41,721 nt of DNA from a bacterium (GTDB taxonomy: Bacteria > Bacillota > Clostridia > Oscillospirales > Oscillospiraceae), in NCBI GenBank assembly GCA_004562395.1, contig SFQY01000003.1:1-41721 (forward strand). Direction: 5' to 3'. The translations under genes and the position numbers were made by a program. Every line of letters starts with the position of its first letter. Positions within the stretch are counted from its first letter, which is position 1. The notes beneath the pieces were generated by a model. The model saw only the letters and a program-made list of their open reading frames with translations, did not search any database and was not told the DNA's origin. Shown in pieces: positions 15,206 through 25,088 of the stretch.

Positions 15206-16192
15206 TCACTCGGTCTTCAGGGCCGCGTCAAAGGCCACATGGGAGGGCTCAAAATTCATCTTCCGGGTGAACTCATAGGCCTCTTTGGCGCCGTACATCC
15301 GCTCCATGCCGGAATCCTCCCACTCCACGGACAGAGGTCCCTCATAGCCCATGGCGTTCAGCTCCCGGGTGATGTCGTCGAAGTTCACATTGCCATGGCC
15401 AAGGGAAACAAAGTTCCAGCCCCGGCGCAGGTCGCCGAAGTCCAGGTGGCTGCCCAGAATGCCCGCCCGGCCGTCCAGGCGGACCTTCACGTCCTTCATG
15501 TGGACATGGTAGATCCGGTCAGCGAAGTCCCGGAGGAACAGAGCCGGGTCCACGCCCTGCCACAGCAGGTGGGAGGGGTCAAAATTGATACCCAGGGTAG
15601 GACGGTAATCAAAGACCTCCAGCAGCTTTTTGGTGCTGTAATAGTCAAAGGCAATCTCGGTGGGATGGACCTCCAGGGCAAATTTCACGCCGCACTGGTC
15701 AAACACATCGAAGATGGGGGTCCACAGCTCCTTGATCCGGGCGTAACCGGCGTCGATCATCTCCCGTGTGGTCTGGGGGAAGGAATACCACCAGGCCCAG
15801 ATGGGGCTGCCCATGAAGCAGGTTACCACCTTGGCACCGATGAGCTGGGCAGCCTTTGCCACGTACTTCATTTCCTCAATGGCCCAGGCCCGGATCTCGT
15901 CGGGTTTGCCGGCCAGTTCATTGGGGGCAAAATTGTCCAGCCGGGGATCCCAATTGTCGCCCACGCACTGGCCCGCCAGGTGGGCGCCCAGCGCCCAGAC
16001 CTTCAGATGGTACCGGTCCAGAGTTTCCTGAATCTGACGGCGGTAATCTTCCTCGGCACAGAATCTGCGCACGTCCAGATGGGAGGCCACGGCGATTTCC
16101 AAACCGTCATAGCCGATTTCGGACATGGTCCGGCAGACCTCCTCAAAGGACAGGTCGCCGTACTGGCCGGTGGTAATGGTAATGGGTCTCAT
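15206..16192 (-). CDS. Sugar-phosphate isomerase/epimerase-like TIM barrel (AP endonuclease family 2 fold)
   Basis: A 328-residue xylose-isomerase-like TIM barrel. Metal-ligand candidates are Glu in FALEVHP, Asp/His in NFDPSHL, His/Asp in YHVHMKD and Glu in LSVEWED, the usual four-strand pattern of this family. The N-terminus ITITTGQYGDLSFEEVCRTM and the family-typical GYDGLEI support the start at 16192, which has AGGAACG upstream. Members isomerise, epimerise or dehydrate sugars or inositols. Its position directly after a Gfo/Idh/MocA dehydrogenase (11 nt) is a common pair in pathways that go through keto-sugars. Substrate unknown. Confidence 0.85.
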   Translation of the reverse strand: MRPITITTGQYGDLSFEEVCRTMSEIGYDGLEIAVASHLDVRRFCAEEDYRRQIQETLDRYHLKVWALGAHLAGQCVGDNWDPRLDNFAPNELAGKPDEIRAWAIEEMKYVAKAAQLIGAKVVTCFMGSPIWAWWYSFPQTTREMIDAGYARIKELWTPIFDVFDQCGVKFALEVHPTEIAFDYYSTKKLLEVFDYRPTLGINFDPSHLLWQGVDPALFLRDFADRIYHVHMKDVKVRLDGRAGILGSHLDFGDLRRGWNFVSLGHGNVNFDDITRELNAMGYEGPLSVEWEDSGMERMYGAKEAYEFTRKMNFEPSHVAFDAALKTE

Positions 16193-16203
16193 GGCGTTCC
16201 TCC

Positions 16204-17244
16204 TTATTCCACATCCTCCGCTTTTCCGCTGGCGGAGGAGCGCTGGTTGGCGAATATGACCTTCATGGCGTGCATGGCGCTTTCGCCGCTGATGGCGGGT
16301 TCGTGATGGTTCACGATGCAGTCCACAAAGGCGTCGATGACGCCGGTGGAGGTTCTGCCGCCGGTGGTCTGCTCCTTGTTGGAGGTCAGCTTGTCCAGCT
16401 CATAGGGAATCACGGTGCCGTCGGGCTTCTCCACAATCAGGGAGTACTCCGGGTCGTCGTACAGGCGGATGACGCCGTTCTTGCAGTAGAGCTTGGTGGA
16501 GTTGTTCTCGGCACCGTAGTTCGTCCAGCCCACGTGCATGGTGCCCACCACGCCGTCCTCCAGGGTGTAGATGGCAAAGGCGTTGTCGTCCACGTCAATG
16601 AGCCGGCCGTCGGGGTAGCGCTTGTCCACGGTGGTGATGACGGCGCTGGTTTTGACGATCTTCTTGCCGGTCAGGTAGTACAGCAGGTCCGTCTTGTGGA
16701 CACCCAGATCCGCCATGGCGCCGAACTGAGCAGTCCGCTTGTCAAAAAACCAGGAGTTGGCAGAGCCGGTCCAGCCCTCGGGGCCGGGATGGCTGAAGTG
16801 GGTCTCGAAGGTCAGAATGGGACCCATCTCGCCGGAGTCCAGAATCTCCTTGGCCTTCACATGGGCCTTGGCGAGGCGCTGGTTCTGGCCGATCATCAGA
16901 TACTTTCCGCTCTCCCGGGCGGCGGCCACCATGGCCTCGCAGTCCTCGGGAGTCGTGGCCATGGGCTTCTCGCACAGCACGTGCTTGCCGGCCTTCAGGG
17001 CCTGAATGCTGATGGAGGCGTGGAACCGGTTGGCCACGCAGACGCTGACGGCGTCCACATCGCTGGCCAGCAGCTCGTCCACGGAGCCATAGGCCTTGGC
17101 GCCGTAAAGCTTCGCCATGGCCTCCGCTTTCTCGGGAACCACGTCAAAGAACGCAGTGATCTGACAGTTGGGATTTTCCTGGTATTCGGGAGCGTGGCGA
17201 ACCTCAGTAATTTTGCCGCAGCCGATAATGCCAATTTTAATCAT
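16204..17244 (-). CDS. Gfo/Idh/MocA-family NAD(P)-dependent oxidoreductase
   Basis: A 346-residue dehydrogenase. The N-terminal Rossmann domain has GIIGCGKITEVRHAPEYQ (nucleotide-binding glycines 8-13). The catalytic Lys is in CEKPMATT (about 96), and the C-terminal domain holds the second conserved motif MADLGVHKTDLLYY. It should oxidise a ring hydroxyl of a sugar or polyol, or reduce a keto-sugar. It follows the permease gene by 33 nt and precedes the isomerase by 11 nt. Length and motifs are normal for the family. Inositol 2-dehydrogenase or glucose-type 3-dehydrogenase activity is possible; nothing in the sequence decides it. Confidence 0.88.
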   Translation of the reverse strand: MIKIGIIGCGKITEVRHAPEYQENPNCQITAFFDVVPEKAEAMAKLYGAKAYGSVDELLASDVDAVSVCVANRFHASISIQALKAGKHVLCEKPMATTPEDCEAMVAAARESGKYLMIGQNQRLAKAHVKAKEILDSGEMGPILTFETHFSHPGPEGWTGSANSWFFDKRTAQFGAMADLGVHKTDLLYYLTGKKIVKTSAVITTVDKRYPDGRLIDVDDNAFAIYTLEDGVVGTMHVGWTNYGAENNSTKLYCKNGVIRLYDDPEYSLIVEKPDGTVIPYELDKLTSNKEQTTGGRTSTGVIDAFVDCIVNHHEPAISGESAMHAMKVIFANQRSSASGKAEDVE

Positions 17245-17277
17245 AATGCAATTCCTCCGTTGTTTCTTTCCGTCGGA

Positions 17278-18281
17278 TCAATGGCGACGGTTCTGGAAAT
17301 TCTGCATCAGGACAGCCAGCACGATGATGGCGGCACTGATGGCGCCGTTCAGGTAAGAGGAGATATCCGCCACCGTCAGCACGTTGCTGATGATACGGAA
17401 CATGAGCACGCCCAGGAAGGTGCCGATGATCTTGCCCCGGCCGCCGTTCATGGAGGTACCGCCGATGGCCACCGCGGCGATGGCGTCCATTTCCCAGCCA
17501 TTGGCGGCGGAAGCGGCAGCCACAGCGGTCATACGGGAGGCGTAAATCAGAGCGGCCACACCGCACATGGCACCGGTGATCATGTAAGCGGCGGTCTTGA
17601 CCCGGTCAACGTTGATACCGGAGAGGCGGGCGGACTTTTCGTTGCTGCCCACGGCAAAAATGTGCTTGCCAAGCGCCGTACGCTTCATGATAATGTCAAA
17701 GAGAATCACCGCGGCAATGAAGATCAGCATCAGGTAGGGAATCTTGAAGCTGCCAATCTGAATGCCGCCGATGGCCAGCTGCCGGAAGGAGTCGTAATTC
17801 TCCTTGGACACGGTGAAGGGCCCGCCGGCGCCGTAGTAGTTGATGATGGCCCGGGCCGCGCTCATGGTTGCCAGGGTAGCCACCATGGCAGGCATACCGC
17901 CCTTGGTAACCAGCAGGCCGTTGATCAGGCCGATGCCCAGGCCCGCGGCCACGCAGAACAGCAGCATGATCCACACATTGTTGGTGGCGTTCAGGATCTT
18001 GATGCCGAAGCCGCCGATAAGTGCCACCTGGGCGCCGACGGAGATGTCGATCATGCCCGCGCCGATAACCATGGTCATGCCCATGGCAATGAGGCCGATC
18101 ATACAGCCCTGGACAAACAGGTTGGAAATGTTGCCCCAGGTGAAGAAGTTGGGGTTGATGCAGGCGCCGATGACCGTCAGCACCAGGAAGGACAGCACAA
18201 AGCTGTATTCGCCGGTCAGCGCCCTGCCAACCTGTTTGGCGGTATCCTTGTTCAGGGTAATGGGTTTCTTATCTGTGGTTT

Positions 18282-18285
<4 letters not shown>
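17278..18285 (-). CDS. Ribose-type ABC transporter permease (RbsC family)
   Basis: A 335-residue inner-membrane permease of the BPD_transp_2 family with about eight to ten membrane segments. Family landmarks are GMTMVIGAGMIDISVGAQVALIGG (about 76-99), FAVGSNEKSARLSGINVDRV (about 214-233) and AVAIGGTSMNGGRGKIIGTFLGVL (about 273-296). It forms the channel of the carbohydrate importer with the ATPase upstream and binding lipoprotein. The start overlaps the ATPase stop by 4 nt (18285-18282). It lacks the fused domains of some relatives and is full length. Confidence 0.9.
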
Positions 18286-19793
<1,508 letters not shown>

Positions 19794-19924
19794 GGCAACG
19801 GTTCCTTTCTGAGATTCCTGTAGGATGGGGGAGGTTTGTGGGGCTTATCGGGTCTTCCGGCGGTCCGCCCCTCCCGGGACGCGCCGGCAGCAGGCCGCGC
19901 CTTCCGGTAAGCCTTGATAGAGAT

Positions 19925-19954
19925 CCCGGCCGGCTGACTGATCAGCCGGCCGGG
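19925..19954 (-). terminator. Intercistronic stem-loop after the sugar-binding protein gene
   Basis: A perfect 13-bp GC-rich stem (19925-19937 with 19942-19954) with a 4-nt loop and no U-tract. It lies 29 nt past the binding-protein stop, within the operon. Probably an mRNA-stabilising or partial-termination structure. The rest of the 190-nt gap holds nothing I recognise. Confidence 0.65.
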
Positions 19955-19983
19955 AAAGGGTCTGCGCGTTTGATTGAAGACGA

Positions 19984-21036
19984 TCAGCCGTCGATGGAGT
20001 AACGGACGGCGAAGATATCGGAAGCTCTGTAGGCAGCAAAGTCCATATCGGTGTTGCCCGCGTTGCCGATGGAGAAGGAAGGAATCAGGTAGATGCCGTC
20101 AGACTCCGCGGCGGTGCCGCTGAACTCCAGGCCCAGAGCGTGCTCGACGGTGAAGTCAACGCACTCGCGGATGAAGGAGGGAGCGAAGTACCAGGTGACA
20201 AACTTGACACCCAGAGAGGTGTTGTCGAACTTGTCCAGAGTCTCGCGGCGGCCGCCGACGGAGGTGATGAGCTTCAGGTTGCTCAGGTCGGCATCGCCGG
20301 AGTAAGCTTCCAGAGCGTTCATCAGGCCGTCAACGATCTCATCGTCGTGGGTGACGATCAGGTCAATGGCCTCGATCTCGTCCTTGGTGTGGGCAGCCAG
20401 CCAGTCTTCCATCTGGTTCTGAGCTTTCTCGGAGGACCAGTCGGTGACGTAGGTCTCGGAGACCTGGTCGAACTTGCCAACGGTCAGGACCTCGTCCATA
20501 CCGCCGGAGCGCTGGGAGGTGACGGTGGAGGAGTCGCCGACGAACCGCAGGTACTCAACGGAATCGTAATCGGCAAAGTAGGTGTTCAGGTAGTTTCCCA
20601 TACCTTCGCCGATGGCGAAGTTGTCGCCCATCATCTGGCCGGTGAGGCCGTCGAAGTTCTCGATCAGGCGGTCATAAATCACCAGGCTGATGCCGGCGTC
20701 CACGATGGTCTGAGCGGCGGCCCGGAGCGCTTCGCCCTCGGTGGGCCACAGCATGATGGCGTTGGGCTTATCGGTGGCGATCAGGTTCTCGATCTCGGAG
20801 ATCTGGTCGGCAGCCTCGCCGCAGGACTTGACAACGACTTCCAGGTTGTCATACTTCTCAGTCAGAGCCTTGGCTTCCAGCTCCGCGTGCTTGACGGACT
20901 CGCCGGTGAAGCCATGGTCACCGGACAGAATGACCAGTGCGACCTTGACCTTTCCGTCATCCGCTTTCTTTCCGCAGCCGGCCATCAGGCCGATCAGCAT
21001 CACGGCGACCAGCAGCAGTGCAATGTACTTTTTCAT
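19984..21036 (-). CDS. Sugar ABC transporter substrate-binding lipoprotein
   Basis: A 350-residue periplasmic-binding-protein type 1 family member (Peripla_BP_4). The signal peptide ends with lipobox LMAGC, so the protein is probably membrane-anchored outside the cell. The mature start VKVALVILSGDHGFTGESVK and the pattern NLIATDKPNAIMLWPTEGEALRAA followed by DAGISLVIYDR are typical of ribose/galactose binding proteins. ATG 21036 is preceded by GAGGAGGATC; an upstream in-frame ATG at 21051 lacks a site. The gene follows lacI by 54 nt. The ligand should be a sugar or polyol; aromatic-rich KFVTWYFAPSF near residue 280 may line the pocket. Confidence 0.9.
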   Translation of the reverse strand: MKKYIALLLVAVMLIGLMAGCGKKADDGKVKVALVILSGDHGFTGESVKHAELEAKALTEKYDNLEVVVKSCGEAADQISEIENLIATDKPNAIMLWPTEGEALRAAAQTIVDAGISLVIYDRLIENFDGLTGQMMGDNFAIGEGMGNYLNTYFADYDSVEYLRFVGDSSTVTSQRSGGMDEVLTVGKFDQVSETYVTDWSSEKAQNQMEDWLAAHTKDEIEAIDLIVTHDDEIVDGLMNALEAYSGDADLSNLKLITSVGGRRETLDKFDNTSLGVKFVTWYFAPSFIRECVDFTVEHALGLEFSGTAAESDGIYLIPSFSIGNAGNTDMDFAAYRASDIFAVRYSIDG

Positions 21037-21090
21037 TGGGATCCTCCTCAAAAATTTTTTATTTAGCGGCTTTCGCCGGTAAATACGCAG

Positions 21091-22092
21091 TTATTTCGCG
21101 GAGCAGGTGGATTCCCGGATGTGGAATCCGTGGGGAAGGGTGACCTCCCGCTCCAGCAGCCTTCCTTCCGTAATAAGTCCGCAGAGCATGTCCACCGCCC
21201 GGCTTCCCAGCTCCGCACAGGGCTGAACCACCGTGGTCAGATAGGGATGGAACATCTGGGTATACATCACGTCGTCAAAACCGATGACAGAGACGTCCCG
21301 GGGAACCTGCAGGCCCACCTCCTGGGCCACAACCACCGTGGCCAGAGCCACGGAGTCACTGATACAGAAAACGGCGCTGGGAGGCTCCCGCTGGGTCAGA
21401 ATCTTCCGGGCGGCCTTCAGACTGCTGGGGTAGCTGTAATCCACGTCGGAATAGGCCACACAGCCCTCCGGCACCGGCAGTTCCGCCTGAGCCATGGCGT
21501 CCCGGAAGCCCTTCATCCGCTGAAGGGTGGAAATATTGTTGTTGGCGGCACTGATGGTGCCGATGCGTTTGTGCCCCAGCTGGATCAGGTACTGGGTGGC
21601 TTCAAAGGCGGCCCGGTAGTTGTCCACCGTCACATGGGGCACATTTCCGTGGCCGGTATACTCGCAGCACTGGACAATGGGAAGCTGCCTGGCGTACCTG
21701 GGAAGCCAGTCCTCGTTATAGGAGATGTGCAGCAGGATAGCCCCGTCCACCCGCCGGGAGGAGATGGTCTCCTGAATCAGCGCCTGGGGGTCCCGGCCCT
21801 CGGTATTGCACAGGAACAGGTTGTACCCCAGCTCCTGGGCCCGGCGGTTGATTCCGTCGAAGACGCAGGCGTAATAAATATTCGTGATATTGGGTAAGAG
21901 CACCAAAATGCTGCGGTTTTCGTTTTTGCGCAGATTCCGGGCCTGCTGGTTGGGAATGTAGTTCAGGCGTTCAATGGCTGCCTGGACAACCTGCACCGTC
22001 GGTTCCGCCACCGAGCCGCTGCCGTTCATCACTCTGGAAACCGTAGCGACCGATACGCCCGCCGCCCGTGCGACATCCGCGATCGTTACCAT
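21091..22092 (-). CDS. LacI-family transcriptional regulator of the sugar operon
   Basis: A 333-residue LacI/GalR repressor. The N-terminal helix-turn-helix TIADVARAAGVSVATVSRVM (residues 3-22) and hinge region QQARNLRKNENRSILVLLP (about 51-69) are typical. The sugar-binding domain fills the rest and is related to the binding protein encoded next. It is the first gene of the minus-strand operon and lies divergent from the ROK kinase gene. It probably controls both sides in response to the imported sugar or its phosphate. AAAGGA is upstream of the ATG. I could not find a convincing palindromic operator in the 188-nt intergenic region. Confidence 0.9.
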   Translation of the reverse strand: MVTIADVARAAGVSVATVSRVMNGSGSVAEPTVQVVQAAIERLNYIPNQQARNLRKNENRSILVLLPNITNIYYACVFDGINRRAQELGYNLFLCNTEGRDPQALIQETISSRRVDGAILLHISYNEDWLPRYARQLPIVQCCEYTGHGNVPHVTVDNYRAAFEATQYLIQLGHKRIGTISAANNNISTLQRMKGFRDAMAQAELPVPEGCVAYSDVDYSYPSSLKAARKILTQREPPSAVFCISDSVALATVVVAQEVGLQVPRDVSVIGFDDVMYTQMFHPYLTTVVQPCAELGSRAVDMLCGLITEGRLLEREVTLPHGFHIRESTCSAK

Positions 22093-22124
22093 GGAATGTA
22101 ATCCTTTTCTTAAGCATTTTCTAC

Positions 22125-22153
22125 ATAATACATAATTTTGTAATCCATTTCAA
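22125..22153 (-). promoter_or_regulatory. Promoter of the lacI-led sugar operon
   Basis: Minus strand: TTGAAA (22153-22148), 17-nt spacer, TATTAT (22130-22125). Transcription should start near 22118, a short leader of about 26 nt. Confidence 0.75.
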
Positions 22154-22227
22154 TCCACATTTTGCACAAATAATTCCATTGCTTTTCGCCGACTTCCACA
22201 ATTCCGTGCCGGAGGACAACTTTCCGG

Positions 22228-22256
22228 ATGACAGGTGTCCCCGGCTGTGCTATCAT
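22228..22256 (+). promoter_or_regulatory. Promoter of the ROK kinase gene
   Basis: ATGACA (22228-22233), 17-nt spacer, TATCAT (22251-22256). The predicted start near 22263 leaves only about 18 nt before the ATG, including GGGAGG (22268-22273). Confidence 0.7.
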
Positions 22257-22280
22257 CAAAAGAAAAAGGGAGGCTCCATC

Positions 22281-23201
22281 ATGAATTACATCGGCGTTGA
22301 AATCGGCGGCACCAAGCAGCAGGTCTGCCTGGGCACGGCGGGAGGGGTCATCACCCGGCGGCGTGTGGTCAGGCTGGGAGAAAATACCACGGCTCCCGCC
22401 ATTCTCGCCTGGATCCGGCAGCAGATCCAGGACCTGACGGCAGCGGCTTCCGTGGCCGCCATCGGGGTGGGCTTCGGCGGCCCGGTGGACCCTGCTGCCG
22501 AAAGGATCATCTGCTCCTGCCAGATTCCGGGGTGGGAGGGCTTCGCCCTGGGGGACTGGTTCCGGGACACCTTCGGCCTTCCCACCGTGGTTCGCAACGA
22601 CACCGTCACCGGCGGCCTGGGAGAGCTGTACCTGGGCGCGGGCCGGGGCAGTACCCGGTTTTTCTACACCAACATCGGCACCGGCATCGGCGGCGGCTCC
22701 TACTGGCCGGGAGGTTACGGAGCCAGCTCCCTGGGCTACGTCTGGGTGCCGGACTGGGAAAGCGGCCTCCCGGGCAAGGCCACCCGGCTGGAATTTCTCT
22801 GCGCCGGTCCCTTCATTGAGCGGCGGCTGAATACCCCCGGCTATGTCCCGGAAGATTCGGTGCTGAAAACCCTTCCGGGGCCGCTGACCTGTCAGGCGCT
22901 GGGCCGGGGCGTCCGGGAAAAGGACGCTTTCTGCTGCCGGGAGCTGGACCGGGTGGCCGAAACCTTTTCCCTGGGGCTGGCCGACGTCCTGGCCCTGACC
23001 ACCCCTGACCGGGTGGTGGTAGGCGGCGGCGTGGCAAAGCTGGGAGACGTGCTCTTTGACCGGCTGCGCAGATTCACGGAAGAGGCCGCCTTCGTGGCCG
23101 ACGCCGGTCACATTGACATCCGCCCGGGCCTTCTGGGGGACGACGCCGTCCTGGCCGGCGCCCTCCTGCTGGCGGAAAATCCCCGGCTGCACACCGTTTG
23201 A
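22281..23201 (+). CDS. ROK-family sugar kinase without the usual zinc motif
   Basis: A 306-residue ROK-fold kinase. The ATP-binding start IGVEIGGTKQQVCLG (4-18), the catalytic Asp in VVRNDTVTGGLGELYLG and IGTGIGGG are present. The CxCGxxGCxE zinc-binding motif found in most ROK kinases is absent; that region reads SLGYVWVPDWESGLPGKATR. It should phosphorylate a hexose or related sugar with ATP. The gene is divergent from lacI and probably belongs to the same regulon. ATG 22281 is chosen over longer frames because GGGAGG and the predicted transcription start lie directly upstream. The lack of a helix-turn-helix shows it is a kinase, not a ROK repressor. Confidence 0.85.
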   Translation: MNYIGVEIGGTKQQVCLGTAGGVITRRRVVRLGENTTAPAILAWIRQQIQDLTAAASVAAIGVGFGGPVDPAAERIICSCQIPGWEGFALGDWFRDTFGLPTVVRNDTVTGGLGELYLGAGRGSTRFFYTNIGTGIGGGSYWPGGYGASSLGYVWVPDWESGLPGKATRLEFLCAGPFIERRLNTPGYVPEDSVLKTLPGPLTCQALGRGVREKDAFCCRELDRVAETFSLGLADVLALTTPDRVVVGGGVAKLGDVLFDRLRRFTEEAAFVADAGHIDIRPGLLGDDAVLAGALLLAENPRLHTV

Positions 23202-23209
23202 ACAGACGA

Positions 23210-23248
23210 AAAAGTCCCCTGGTCCATGATTCGGACCGGGGGACTTTT
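23210..23248 (+). terminator. Terminator of the ROK kinase gene
   Basis: A 16-bp stem with one G-U pair (23210-23225 with 23233-23248), a 7-nt loop, ending in TTTT and flanked by A-runs on the other side, 8 nt after the stop. Confidence 0.8.
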
Positions 23249-23300
23249 CTTCGGGCAGCAATGTCATCCGCTTAAGGATTCTCACATAAGGTAAGGGCTC

Positions 23301-23511
23301 TAAAGGATCGTTTATCGCAACACCCCTTGGCTCTCCCGCTGGGGGAGCTGGCAAAAATCTTTGATTTTTGACTGAGGGGGTGACGGGAAAACTGTGCTCC
23401 TAACCGACGTCACCCCCTCCGTCAGCCCGTTCGAGCTGCCACCTCCCCCCACTGGTGGAGGCAAGGGCGCTGCCGCGCCGCGGTAACCAACGAAGCATAA
23501 ACGATCCTTTA
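23301..23511. repeat. Intergenic repeat element R5 (GGGGGAGCTGG type) with covarying ends
   Basis: The left end TAAAGGATCGTTTA (23301-23314) and right end TAAACGATCCTTTA (23498-23511) each differ by one base from consensus but are exact reverse complements of each other. The interior is about 90% identical by eye to R4. The next 112 nt up to the degV stop hold only a short TTCCGGA/TCCGGAA stem (23585-23606) that may end degV transcription. Confidence 0.82.
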
Positions 23512-23623
23512 TCGGAATAAATGGATGACATCGCTCCGAGGGGGAGGTAATGCGGGTGCTCCGCAAAATGGCTCTTTGCCGCTTTTCCGGAGCAACCCGT
23601 CCGGAAGCCGTCAATGGGAGATT

Positions 23624-24469
23624 TTATTCCGCGGTAAAGAATGCCGCGGCAACCGCGCCGGGGCCTGCGTGGGTGCCGACCACGCTGCCGATGACCGCGT
23701 AAGGCGGCTCTCCGCCGCAGGCGGACCAGAAGGATGCGTTTTCCTCCATATACTTTTTCAGCAGGGTATCCTCCACGCCGGTGTAGCCCAGCATCACAGG
23801 CTTGCTGAAATCCACGCCGCCCGCTTTGGCGATGAGCTCACCCAGCTGTCCGTAGGCCTGCTTGACACCCCGGGCCTTGCTCACCATCTTCACCTCGCCG
23901 TCGTCAATGGTGATCAGGGGCTTGATGTTCAGCAGTCCCCCGGCAAAGGCCACGGTGGCGGAGATCCGGCCGCCCTTCTTCAGATATTCCAGGGTATCCA
24001 CCATGGCCAGCAGCTTCACCTGATCCCGCTTATCCATAAGGGTCAGGGCAATCTCTTCTGCCTCCATGCCCCGATCCGCCAGCTCCAGTGCGTACTCCAC
24101 CAGGACACCGGCGGCAATGGTCACATTCCGGCTGTCCACCACGAAAACCTTACCGGGATAGTCGGCAGCGGCGATGGAAGCGCTCTGGAAGGTTCCGGAA
24201 AGCTTGGCCGAAATGGTAATGCACACCACACTGTCCCCTGCCTCCACAGCCTGGGAGAACACCTTGCCGAAAGCATGGGGGGTGGGCTGGCTGGTGGTGG
24301 GAAGCACGTCGCTCTCCACCAGCATCCGGTAGAACCGGTCGGTGTCAATGTCCACACCGTCCACGAATTCCCGCTCTCCGAAGTGGATGGTCAGGGGGAC
24401 CACCTGGACACGCCGGGCAGCCTGGGGTCTTAAATCCGTGGTGGAATCCACAATAATCCTTACACTCAT
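23624..24469 (-). CDS. DegV family fatty-acid-binding protein
   Basis: A 281-residue DegV/FakB-type protein. It starts with the family motif VRIIVDSTTDL (3-13) and has TTSQPTPHAFGKVF (about 58-71), whose Ser/Thr lines the fatty-acid head-group site, then VFVVDSRNVTIAAGVLVEYA (about 108-127). FakB proteins bind a fatty acid so that FakA can phosphorylate it for lipid synthesis. No fakA gene is nearby. ATG 24469 has AAAGGAG upstream. It lies 12 nt after a MarR-type gene, so that regulator probably controls it in response to a lipid or other hydrophobic ligand. Confidence 0.9.
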   Translation of the reverse strand: MSVRIIVDSTTDLRPQAARRVQVVPLTIHFGEREFVDGVDIDTDRFYRMLVESDVLPTTSQPTPHAFGKVFSQAVEAGDSVVCITISAKLSGTFQSASIAAADYPGKVFVVDSRNVTIAAGVLVEYALELADRGMEAEEIALTLMDKRDQVKLLAMVDTLEYLKKGGRISATVAFAGGLLNIKPLITIDDGEVKMVSKARGVKQAYGQLGELIAKAGGVDFSKPVMLGYTGVEDTLLKKYMEENASFWSACGGEPPYAVIGSVVGTHAGPGAVAAAFFTAE

Positions 24470-24481
24470 GATGATACTCCT

Positions 24482-24955
24482 TTATCCTTCCTGATTCTCG
24501 TCCTGCAGGCCGTTTTTGCAGATGGTGTGCAGGCTGCCCGCGATCATGGCCAGCACACTGTAAAAGGTCTCTCTGGAACCCTCGTCATAGCCCTCGCTGG
24601 CCTGCTCCACAGCCCGCCGGGCGATTTCGCTCACGGCCTGAGCCGCCGCCTGACCCTGGGGTGTCAGCAGCAGGCTGGCCCGATAGCGTTTGCCGTTGTT
24701 CTGAACCCGCCGGATCATGTTCGCCTGCTCCAGCTCCGCCACCGTCCGGGAAATCGCCGCCTTGTCCTTCTCGCAAAGCTCACATAGCTCCGCCGCGGTA
24801 ATGCCTCCGGGATTTCGACTCATGGCCAGCAGGCACTGGGCATGGGGACCTTTCAGTCCGTATTTTGCCATCTGGGCCCGTTCAATTCTCTGAATATCGT
24901 GGTAAATACAGGAAATGGACGAGGAAAACAGTTCATATCCATATTCATTTGCCAA
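24482..24955 (-). CDS. MarR-family regulator, TTG start
   Basis: A 157-residue winged-helix regulator. The dimerisation helices flank the DNA-binding core GPHAQCLLAMSRNPGGITAA, ELCELCEKDKAAISRTVAEL and the wing RVQNNGKRYRASLLLTPQG (about 85-103). The start is the TTG at 24955, 9 nt after a perfect AGGAGG; the apparent ATG at 25000 lies at or above the predicted -10 region, and nearby ATGs are out of frame. Two inverted repeats, TTGTTGA-N4-TCAACAA and GTTGA-N4-TCAAC, cover the -10 and -35 of its promoter, so it almost certainly represses itself and degV. Confidence 0.9.
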   Translation of the reverse strand: MANEYGYELFSSSISCIYHDIQRIERAQMAKYGLKGPHAQCLLAMSRNPGGITAAELCELCEKDKAAISRTVAELEQANMIRRVQNNGKRYRASLLLTPQGQAAAQAVSEIARRAVEQASEGYDEGSRETFYSVLAMIAGSLHTICKNGLQDENQEG

Positions 24956-24970
24956 GAGAAACCGCCTCCT

Positions 24971-24988
24971 TTGTTGACGTCTCAACAA
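24971..24988. promoter_or_regulatory. MarR operator 1 (TTGTTGA-N4-TCAACAA)
   Basis: A perfect 7-4-7 inverted repeat immediately downstream of, and touching, the -10 of the marR promoter, between it and the ribosome site. Confidence 0.8.
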
Positions 24989-25016
24989 GTATACAGGCAA
25001 TATGTTGATTTGTCAA
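24988..25016 (-). promoter_or_regulatory. Promoter of marR-degV
   Basis: Minus strand: perfect TTGACA (25016-25011), 17-nt spacer, TATACT (24993-24988). One of the strongest promoters in the window, consistent with repression by the overlapping operators. Confidence 0.85.
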
Positions 25017-25017
25017 C
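25004..25017. promoter_or_regulatory. MarR operator 2 (GTTGA-N4-TCAAC)
   Basis: An inverted repeat with the same half sites as operator 1, covering the -35. The centres are 31 bp apart, about three helical turns, so two dimers would sit on the same face of the DNA. Confidence 0.8.
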
Positions 25018-25023
25018 CTTTAA

Positions 25024-25058
25024 GACGCGGATTCCGGAAAATATCCCGAATCCGCGTC
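25024..25058 (-). terminator. Terminator after the pseudouridine synthase gene
   Basis: A perfect 11-bp stem (25024-25034 with 25048-25058), extendable by two pairs inside. It lies 30 nt past the minus-strand stop at 25089. The U-tract is weak. Confidence 0.6.
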
Positions 25059-25088
25059 AATCTTCTCCCATTGGGCCGCAGGATTCCC

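Noticed and set aside
22093..22280. A LacI operator between lacI and the ROK gene
   Set aside because: I looked for a central-CG palindrome and found only weak, imperfect inverted repeats such as TTTGCACAAA; not strong enough to list.
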